Assembly: GCA_013329855.1 (NCBI GenBank) | Contig: DUJI01000152.1 | Coordinates: 1 to 7,283, forward strand | Length of the DNA: 7,283 bases | Direction: 5' to 3' | Source: Thermoplasmata archaeon | Lineage (GTDB): Archaea > Thermoplasmatota > Thermoplasmata > RBG-16-68-12 | Shown here: one piece after another, positions 1-5,926 of the stretch | Layout: each line of letters begins with the position of its first letter | Position numbering within the stretch: the first letter of the stretch is position 1 | Notes under the pieces: model-generated | The model's input: only the letters and a program-made list of their open reading frames with translations | Told to the model about the DNA's origin: nothing | The model's database searches: none | Translations under genes and position numbers: made by a program

Positions 1-922
<922 letters not shown>

Positions 923-1648
923 ATGTCGGAGGTCCTGCCACTGGACAGTCGCATCCCGATTCATATCGCCGGGCTCGACGAGCGCCTGGGCGGCGGCATC
1001 CCTCGGGGGCACATCGTCCTCGTCGCGGGACCACCGGGCTCCCTCAAGTCCACGTTCGCGTACCGCATCCTGTACCACGAGGCCAAGGAGCGCGGCGTCT
1101 CCGGGCTCTACCTCTCCATGGAGCAGAGCCGCTCGTCCTTGATCTCCCAGATGGCCTCCCTGGGCATGGACCCGGACCGGGTGAAGGGGGTCCACATCAT
1201 CGACGTGCGCGCCCTGCGCAAGGAGATCGAGGACCTGCGGGAGCAGCCCCGATGGCTCCTCGGCCTCCGGCGGCAGCTCGGCCGGTACAAGGAGGAGACG
1301 GGGTTCGACCTCCTGGCCATCGACAGCCTGGACGCGCTGTACGCCCTGACGCCCATGGAGAACCCGCGGAACGAGGTGTTCCACTTCTTCGAGGAGCTGC
1401 GGGAGCTCAACACGACGACGTTCCTCGTGTCCGAGATGGCCCGCGACTCGGTCCGGATGGCCCACCACGGCGTCGAGGAGTTCCTGGCCGACACGATCGT
1501 CCACCTGCGCCTGCGCGAGTTGGACATCGGCATGAGCACGTCCGTCCGGCGGTACATCGGCGTCGTGAAGATGCGCGGCGTGGACCACGACATGGATTAC
1601 TTCCCGCTCCTCGTGGAGGCTGGTAACTTCGAGATCGTGGCGGAGTGA
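923..1648 (+). CDS. KaiC-like / RAD55-family RecA-fold ATPase, single domain
   Basis: This 241-residue cytosolic P-loop ATPase belongs to the KaiC/RadA-like group that is abundant in archaea, usually with an unknown client. The family opening 'IAGLDERLGGGIPRG' lies at 15-29. Walker A GPPGSLKST is at 36-44 and the post-beta2 segment LYLSMEQS at 62-69. E67 takes the place of the first catalytic Glu of KaiC, but the second position of the usual Glu pair is Gln (Q68). Walker B is FDLLAIDSLDAL at 128-139 with D134. The segments GVEEFLADTIVHL (183-195) and VKMRGVDHD (215-223) match the conserved C-terminal half of KaiC domains. It has one domain, about half of cyanobacterial KaiC, so it is not a clock KaiC as such. 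A membrane protein with two DUF835 domains follows in the same direction after a short gap, which suggests co-transcription and a joint signalling job. The client is unknown. Confidence 0.9.
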   Translation: MSEVLPLDSRIPIHIAGLDERLGGGIPRGHIVLVAGPPGSLKSTFAYRILYHEAKERGVSGLYLSMEQSRSSLISQMASLGMDPDRVKGVHIIDVRALRKEIEDLREQPRWLLGLRRQLGRYKEETGFDLLAIDSLDALYALTPMENPRNEVFHFFEELRELNTTTFLVSEMARDSVRMAHHGVEEFLADTIVHLRLRELDIGMSTSVRRYIGVVKMRGVDHDMDYFPLLVEAGNFEIVAE

Positions 1649-1711
1649 GGCCGGGACCGGGGTGGGAACCTGAACCTCCTCGGGACGGCGCTCGCCCTGG
1701 CGGCCCTTGGC
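1649..1711 (+). promoter_or_regulatory. Short junction between ATPase and DUF835 gene; possible non-ATG start with RBS
   Basis: The reading frame of the downstream gene stays open from the ATPase stop (TGA 1646-1648) to the GTG at 1712. GGGGTGGG at 1659-1666 stands four bases before CTG 1670. A start there would add 14 residues (LNLLGTALALAALG) and complete the first membrane helix. No GTG, ATG or TTG occurs in frame between the stop and 1712. Either a rare CTG start is used, or the GTG at 1712 is used and the first helix is short. Confidence 0.35.
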
Positions 1712-3409
1712 GTGAGCGCGTTCCTCGCGATCTACGTGCTGGGGATGAACCCACGCGCCCTCCCGAACCGCGCGTTCTTCGCCCTCATGATGGCCTTGGC
1801 CTGGTGGGATGCGTGCGAGGCCGTGGAGCGCGCGATCCCCACGGGCGCGCCCGCGTCCGCGGTGTACCCGTGGGCCCAGGGCGTCTGGTTCGGGATCAGC
1901 GCGGTCCCCGCCGCCCTCATGCAGCTCGCCCTCGTGTACCCGGAGCCGCATCCCTGGTTCCGCCGGGCCTACGTCCCCCTCCTGTACGCGCCCCTGGTGG
2001 GCTGGACCTACCTCATCCTGGGCACGGGCCACCTGATCTCCGGCGTCGCGCAGGGCCCGCTCGGCCCGAGCGCCCAGGTCGGGGACGCCTACCTCCCCCT
2101 GGCCCTCCTGTACGCGGTCTGGTTCTACCTCAGCGTGGCCCTCTTCGTCGCGGACTGGTGGCGCATCCGCTCCGGGAGCCTGGGCCGGGTCCAAGGGCTC
2201 GTCGTCCTCGGCCTCCTGATCGGCTCCGTGCCCGCGGGCGTCACGGAAATCTTCTGGCCCTTCCTGGACGGGAACGTCACGCGGCTCGGCCTGGGCTCCC
2301 TGTACACCCTGGTCTGGTCCATCTTCCTCGCGTACGCGGTCGTCCGCTACCGCTACCTAGTCATCGCCCCGGAGACGGAGTCCTCCGTGGCGGCGCGGGC
2401 GCGGCACCCCCTCTCCCGCGGGATGAACTACCTGGTCCTCGAGACGGGCCGCGGCGCGGGGATGAGCGCCTTCCGCGAGATCGTGTCGACCACGCCGGGC
2501 CTCTGCGTCACGGGTCTCGCCCCCTCCCGCGTCGCGGAGCGGTTCGCGCTGGAGCGCACGCCCATCCTCTGGATCACGGGGGTGTCGTCCCACGAGCGGG
2601 CGGTCCCGCCCCAGTCCCTGGACTTCGAGCTCCTGCACACGGTCCTCAAGGTCTTGCGGGAGAACCCGGGCACCACGATCCTCCTGGACGATCTGGACTA
2701 CCTGGCCGCCGTCAACGGGTTCGAGGCGGTCGCCCGGTTCCTGAATCGGGTGGCCAACCAGGCCAGCGCGTCCGATGGCACGCTCATCGTGACCGTGGGC
2801 CGCGGCGCGTTCACGCCGGAGCAGACGGCTCTCCTGGGCGGCTGCATGGACCACGTGCTCGACTTCCCCGAGTTGACGAACGGCCTCCCGTCGCCGGTGC
2901 GGGGCAACGCGTTCCTCTTTGGGGCTCCCCAGGAGATCGCGGCCTCCCTTCCGCTCGCCGCGGTGCGGGGCGGTCTGGTCGTCACCACGGAGCATCCGTC
3001 CAAGGCCCGCCGCCGGTACGGCGACGCCTACGAGATCCTCTGGATTACGCCGCACCCCGAGGCCGGCCTGCCGAGCGCCCGGCCGACCGCGCTCGACACG
3101 GAAGCGCGGCGCGCCGTCTCGGGTTACCTCTCCGCCCACCCGGGAGGCGCCGTGATCCTCGCCGGCTTGGAGCAGACCGCCCTCTTCACGGAGTTCCGGG
3201 CACTCCTCGCCTTCGTGAAGGACGCCGCCGACCTCGCCGCCCTGCACGGGGGGCGGGTCGTGGCGACCGTCGTCTCGGGCGGACTCCCGCCCGCGCAGGT
3301 CGCCATGCTGAGCCGCCGCCTGGACGTCCCGGGGCCGCCCGTCGTCAGGAGCTCTCTTCCTGGAGGGCTGCCCACAGCCGCTCCTGGAAGTCGAACTCCG
3401 ACTCGATGA
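1712..3409 (+). CDS. Membrane sensor-like protein: 7TM-type N-terminus plus two DUF835 domains
   Basis: This 565-residue protein (from GTG 1712) resembles archaeal putative receptors. About six hydrophobic spans follow a truncated first one: about 1-12, 20-37, 55-76, 87-110, 128-147, 159-182 and 195-217. The sequence becomes soluble after RYRYLVIAP (212-220). Two copies of an alpha/beta domain that I recognise as DUF835 follow. Copy 1 is at about 238-385, with PILWITG (284-290) and a Walker-B-like TTILLDDLDYL (321-331). Copy 2 is at about 398-540, with EILWITP (441-447) and a degenerate AVILAGLEQ (480-488) that has lost the acidic pair. The start is doubtful. In-frame translation before the GTG reads NLLGTALALAALG, a natural beginning of membrane helix 1, with GGTGGGAAC just before a CTG at 1670. 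The last ~20 residues are Pro/Gly/Arg-rich, overlap the opposite gene and look unlike the domain. The role is unknown; partnership with the preceding ATPase is inferred. Confidence 0.85.
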   Translation: MSAFLAIYVLGMNPRALPNRAFFALMMALAWWDACEAVERAIPTGAPASAVYPWAQGVWFGISAVPAALMQLALVYPEPHPWFRRAYVPLLYAPLVGWTYLILGTGHLISGVAQGPLGPSAQVGDAYLPLALLYAVWFYLSVALFVADWWRIRSGSLGRVQGLVVLGLLIGSVPAGVTEIFWPFLDGNVTRLGLGSLYTLVWSIFLAYAVVRYRYLVIAPETESSVAARARHPLSRGMNYLVLETGRGAGMSAFREIVSTTPGLCVTGLAPSRVAERFALERTPILWITGVSSHERAVPPQSLDFELLHTVLKVLRENPGTTILLDDLDYLAAVNGFEAVARFLNRVANQASASDGTLIVTVGRGAFTPEQTALLGGCMDHVLDFPELTNGLPSPVRGNAFLFGAPQEIAASLPLAAVRGGLVVTTEHPSKARRRYGDAYEILWITPHPEAGLPSARPTALDTEARRAVSGYLSAHPGGAVILAGLEQTALFTEFRALLAFVKDAADLAALHGGRVVATVVSGGLPPAQVAMLSRRLDVPGPPVVRSSLPGGLPTAAPGSRTPTR

Positions 3410-3557
3410 CCCGTTTCATGAACAGGACCACCTGGCCCTGCGGATCGAGGCCGTTCCGCGCGCAGTACTCCCGGAACCCGCGGAGGACGTCCGGGTCGAC
3501 GCGGATGTTGTACTGGACCTTGGCCTTCCGGCTCGGGGTCGTCGTCTTGCCGGGCAC
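3345..3557 (-). CDS. Ribbon-helix-helix (CopG/Arc-type) DNA-binding protein
   Basis: This small basic protein of 70 residues has the expected size and pattern of a ribbon-helix-helix repressor. A basic tail (KTTTPSRKAK, 4-13) precedes the DNA-contacting strand VQYNIRV (14-20). Helix 1 is DPDVLRGFREYCARNG (21-36), followed by a turn at LDPQGQ, helix 2 VVLFMKRVIESEF (43-55) and a short amphipathic C-terminus (ERLWAALQEE). Such proteins bind short repeated sites as dimers and often repress their own gene. A repeat array lies about 30 bases upstream of this start and supports that reading. The start is GTG with GGGGGAACC just before it; no in-frame ATG lies upstream. The 3' end overlaps the convergent DUF835 gene by 65 bp. 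It could also be the antitoxin of a toxin-antitoxin pair, but no toxin-like gene follows. Confidence 0.82.
   Translation of the reverse strand: MPGKTTTPSRKAKVQYNIRVDPDVLRGFREYCARNGLDPQGQVVLFMKRVIESEFDFQERLWAALQEESS
3356..3390. terminator. Potential long hairpin inside the convergent gene overlap
   Basis: Bases 3356-3365 (CTTCCTGGAG) pair with 3381-3390 (CTCCTGGAAG) except for one T-T mismatch. The stem continues as GGCTG (3366-3370) with CAGCC (3375-3379), around a CCCA loop and one bulged G (3380). That makes 14 of 15 possible pairs. It lies within the C-terminal codons of the RHH gene and the last codons of the DUF835 gene, so it would form in both transcripts. It has no T-run, so factor-independent termination is unproven. 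It could instead act on mRNA stability, or arise by chance in GC-rich coding DNA. Confidence 0.4.
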
Positions 3558-3683
3558 GGTTCCCCCATCGCGCCGCGGCTATATCTACATTCGGTAGCAT
3601 TCGCTATCTTTCGGTACGAATGCTAGCCATTAAGTAATTGATAATCACATCTGGGAATGAGTGGGAGAGGAGGAGACCATCCG
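3558..3683. promoter_or_regulatory. Divergent control region of the RHH and UppS-like genes
   Basis: This 126-bp gap contains the most AT-rich DNA of the window. On the minus strand AGATATAG (3586-3579) is a TATA-like box about 27 bases from the RHH start codon, so that transcript could be almost leaderless. On the plus strand ATTAAGTAAT (3629-3638) would give a transcription start near 3660. A strong ribosome binding site GAGGAGGAG (3667-3675) then stands eight bases before the ATG at 3684. The repeat array described separately lies exactly between the two TATA-like boxes, a good place for a repressor to act on both genes. Confidence 0.6.
3588..3627. repeat. Operator-like array: three 10-bp direct repeats plus inverted half-site
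   Basis: The units are CATTCGGTAG (3588-3597), CATTCGCTAT (3598-3607) and CTTTCGGTAC (3608-3617), in perfect 10-bp register. They are followed by GAATGCTAGC (3618-3627), whose complement GCTAGCATTC contains the same CATTC core. TAGCATTCG (3595-3603) and CGAATGCTA (3617-3625) form a perfect 9-bp inverted repeat with a 13-base spacer. The next 10 bases in phase, CATTAAGTAA (3628-3637), match unit 1 at seven of ten positions and overlap the plus-strand TATA-like box. One unit per helical turn is what tandem RHH dimers need to line up on one face of DNA. Binding by the adjacent RHH protein is inference. Confidence 0.65.
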
Positions 3684-4745
3684 ATGACCGAGGCGACCCG
3701 CGCCCGGAACCGGCCTGCGGTCCCCGAAGAACCAGGCTTGGAACCCCCTGATTCACCCGAACCGGCCGCCACGGACGCCGAACTCCAGGCGGACCTCCTT
3801 GAGTCTCTGGTCGAGTCGGCGGACTACGTGGACGTCCGGAAGCCACTCCCGGCCCGGAGTGGGTCGGGGCTTCAGCTGGCCACGCCCGAGGCGATCCGGG
3901 ACGCCTTCGTCGCGGCATGGGAGGGCCTCTCCCATTCTCTCCATCTGGAGGTCGGCCCGAGCCGCGCCCTCGAGGAGGTGCGGGACCTCGTCCTGTACGA
4001 TATCCCCGACGGCACGCGCTCCACCCTGTCCGTGCCGCCCGTCATGGATGTCGAGACGGACGCGGGGATGTACTGCCTCGCCCTCGTGCACACCCTCGCG
4101 TCCGTCGGCGCGCGGCGCGCCATCCTCCTGACCCACACCGTGTACAACCGGGAGCGCGGGCCCGAGGACACGCAACGCTTCCTGGAGATCCTGGCGCGCG
4201 GCGTGGACCCCTTCCGCGGCTACGCGCGCCGCCACCGGATCGGGATGCATCTCCACGGCATCCACGAGGGATACGAGCTCGGTCCGCTCCTCGCGCAAGC
4301 CTTCCCGCCGCCGGTCCGCTCGAGGTTCGATGCCCATTTCCTCGTGGAGTACGAGGAGGAGTGGTTCCTGACCCCGGAGGGCCGCGCCGTGCTGGAGCAG
4401 CTGCCCGACGTCGACATCGTCATCCGCCACACGAAGCTCCAGGTGAGCGGGGGGTGGATTCCGCTCAAGATGCGGAAGTCCGCGTACATGTACTCCCAGA
4501 ACGGGAGCCTCAACTCGAACTGGTCCTACGACGAGTACGCGGCCATGGTCGCCGTGGCCTACGCCGCCAAGTTGCTCCACAAGGGCGAGGGGCTGAGCAA
4601 GAAGTACGTGTCCGTGGACGAGATCAAGGACCGCTACCGCCGGCGGGAACTCAACCTCCAGCAGCGCGTCGTGAAGCTCAAGGGGTCGCCCCGCAAGCTC
4701 TTCGTCATCGGCTCCCCGACGGGGCTCATCCAAGTCTACGCCTGA
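3684..4745 (+). CDS. Divergent cis-prenyltransferase (UppS)-like protein
   Basis: This is a 353-residue soluble protein. The first ~60 residues are Pro/Glu/Ala-rich and probably disordered. From about 95 on, the order of motifs follows undecaprenyl diphosphate synthases. LVLYDIPDGTRSTLS (102-116) stands where those enzymes have their catalytic-Asp loop (MDGNGRW). DAGMYCLALVHTLASVGA (126-143) matches the following helix. ILLTHTVYNRERGPED (147-162) matches the YAFSTENWKRP region. PDVDIVIRHTK (241-251) matches PDxDLxIRTSG, and KSAYMYSQN (265-273) matches the QSAYxELYF region. The GEKRLS-type diphosphate-binding stretch is altered (KLQVSGGW), so long-chain prenyl synthesis is not assured; activity may be changed or lost. 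The C-terminal ~55 residues are basic and not part of the usual enzyme. ATG 3684 is preferred over an in-frame ATG at 3657 because of a strong ribosome binding site. The assignment comes from motif order only. Confidence 0.5.
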   Translation: MTEATRARNRPAVPEEPGLEPPDSPEPAATDAELQADLLESLVESADYVDVRKPLPARSGSGLQLATPEAIRDAFVAAWEGLSHSLHLEVGPSRALEEVRDLVLYDIPDGTRSTLSVPPVMDVETDAGMYCLALVHTLASVGARRAILLTHTVYNRERGPEDTQRFLEILARGVDPFRGYARRHRIGMHLHGIHEGYELGPLLAQAFPPPVRSRFDAHFLVEYEEEWFLTPEGRAVLEQLPDVDIVIRHTKLQVSGGWIPLKMRKSAYMYSQNGSLNSNWSYDEYAAMVAVAYAAKLLHKGEGLSKKYVSVDEIKDRYRRRELNLQQRVVKLKGSPRKLFVIGSPTGLIQVYA

Positions 4746-4758
4746 CGCGGCCGCGTCA
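4743..4758. terminator. 16-bp perfect palindrome holding both convergent stop codons
   Basis: TGACGCGGCCGCGTCA is its own reverse complement. Its first three bases are the TGA of the UppS-like gene and its last three are the TGA of the minus-strand membrane gene, so the 10-bp gap between the two genes is itself a palindrome. As RNA it could form a six-pair stem with a GGCC loop in either transcript. No T-run follows, so a role as terminator is only possible; it may also be a protein-binding site. Confidence 0.4.
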
Positions 4759-5871
4759 CGACACGGAGAGCATGGTCGACAGCAGCTCGTCCACGCCCCG
4801 TGCGTCCTTCGCCACGCCGCGCCACTTCACGAGCACCTCCTCGTTGGCTGCCTCGAATCCATTCAGGGACTCGATCATCTTCCGTCGGAGCTGATCGTTC
4901 TCCTCGCCCCCGAGCACGAGGGTGAGGAACGTGTGGCCGCCGCGCTCCATGACCAGAGTGTAGTCGCCGTGGCGGATGGACTTGAGCCACTTGCCGCGGA
5001 GCGTCGGGAACGAGGTCCGCATGAAGTTCTGGATGACGTCCAGGGTGGCACTGAACGAGTCGGGGTCGATCATCCGTTCCTCGGGCACGAGCCGGGAGCC
5101 GATCAGCGTGCCGTCGCTGAAGGTGAGGAAGGCGCCCTTGATGTCGTACTGGGACGCCGTACGCCGCAGGAGCGCGGTGTTCAAGCGCTCCAAGGCGCTC
5201 GGGGTCACTGCAAAGAAGATGAGGACGCCGGGCAGGACCAAGGCCGTGGAGAAGAGGGGCGGCGCCGGGTTCCCGGTGACCGCCAGGTAGGTGTTCGTCG
5301 CCGAACCCGCGATGACCGCGACGAGCAAGCCCAGCAACGTGATGCCGATCCGGCGCGCCACCCTCGGGCTCAGGCTCCGCAGCTCGAGGAACGTTCGGAG
5401 GACGCCGTACATGCCGCCCAGGACCAACGTCCCCAGGACGACGATCCACGGGTACAGCCACGTCGGGTTGTACACGGGGACGTAGGGTGCACCCCCCTCC
5501 GACAACGAGGTGAAACCGCTGAACATCTCCTCGTAGAACGTGACGACGAAGAACCCGACGGGCAGGAGGGCCAGGAGGAGAAGGCCGCGAAACCGGTGGT
5601 ACAGGCTCACCCCGTACAGGAAGATGAACAGGGAGGCGAAGGTGAGACTCGTGAGGGATGCGGTGGCGGCGATCCGGGCGCTCGCGGGGTCGCCCATGTT
5701 GAAGAAGATCGCGTCGCTGACCCCATACGCGCCGGCGCCCAGGCAGAGGCCGAGGAAGAACACCTCGGTCCAGGTGCGGTACCGCTGCTGAGTCAGCAGG
5801 TACGCCGCGACCGCGAGCCAGGCCGCGGCGCCCAGGAGGGGCGACCACATGATGAACGAGTACGGTGCCAT
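4756..5871 (-). CDS. 7TM membrane protein with C-terminal roadblock/longin-like domain (paralogue A)
   Basis: This 371-residue protein has seven predicted membrane helices at about 9-27, 34-57, 68-91, 95-113, 139-158, 173-192 and 205-223. A conserved RYRTWTEVFF (30-39) begins helix 2. The cytosolic domain runs from about 241 to 350: YDIKGAFLTFSDGTLIG (242-258), a helix ATLDVIQNFMRTSFPTLRG (275-293), then HGDYTLVMERGG (301-312) and GGEENDQLRRKM (321-332). The alternation (strand, DG turn, strand, long helix, two strands, helix) resembles roadblock/longin modules, which bind small GTPases or other partners; this fold call is inferred. No kinase, HAMP or receiver motif is seen. ATG 5871 is chosen because it aligns with the paralogue and stands about 36 bases after a TATA-like element; a GTG at 5904 would add 11 polar residues. 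It follows paralogue B after 55 bases. The ligand is unknown. Confidence 0.82.
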   Translation of the reverse strand: MAPYSFIMWSPLLGAAAWLAVAAYLLTQQRYRTWTEVFFLGLCLGAGAYGVSDAIFFNMGDPASARIAATASLTSLTFASLFIFLYGVSLYHRFRGLLLLALLPVGFFVVTFYEEMFSGFTSLSEGGAPYVPVYNPTWLYPWIVVLGTLVLGGMYGVLRTFLELRSLSPRVARRIGITLLGLLVAVIAGSATNTYLAVTGNPAPPLFSTALVLPGVLIFFAVTPSALERLNTALLRRTASQYDIKGAFLTFSDGTLIGSRLVPEERMIDPDSFSATLDVIQNFMRTSFPTLRGKWLKSIRHGDYTLVMERGGHTFLTLVLGGEENDQLRRKMIESLNGFEAANEEVLVKWRGVAKDARGVDELLSTMLSVS

Positions 5872-5926
5872 GGGCCTGCTTCGGGAGTCAACCGGCCACG
5901 TCACATAATCCTTGGGGACCGGGGCC
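5872..5926 (-). promoter_or_regulatory. Gap between paralogues with possible own promoter for paralogue A
   Basis: On the minus strand AGGATTATGTGA (complement of 5901-5912) is the only AT-rich patch in this 55-bp gap. It lies about 36 bases before ATG 5871, so a start of transcription near 5880 would give a very short leader. No good ribosome binding site precedes the ATG. Transcription as a downstream gene of paralogue B is equally possible. Confidence 0.3.

Noticed and set aside
3345..3557. RHH protein as antitoxin of a toxin-antitoxin pair
   Set aside because: The gene stands alone on its strand, with no small toxin-like gene directly before or after it in the same direction.
1645..3597. 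A 650-codon plus-strand open frame over the DUF835 gene
   Set aside because: The product is Arg/Pro/Gly-rich without domains and lies in another frame of a gene with membrane helices and DUF835 motifs.
3657..3683. ATG at 3657 as start of the UppS-like gene
   Set aside because: The nine extra codons contain the strong GAGGAGGAG ribosome binding site for ATG 3684. A leaderless start at 3657 cannot be fully excluded.
4736..5848. A 370-codon minus-strand open frame overlapping paralogue A
   Set aside because: It is a frame-shifted shadow; the real frame has seven hydrophobic helices and is clearly homologous to paralogue B.
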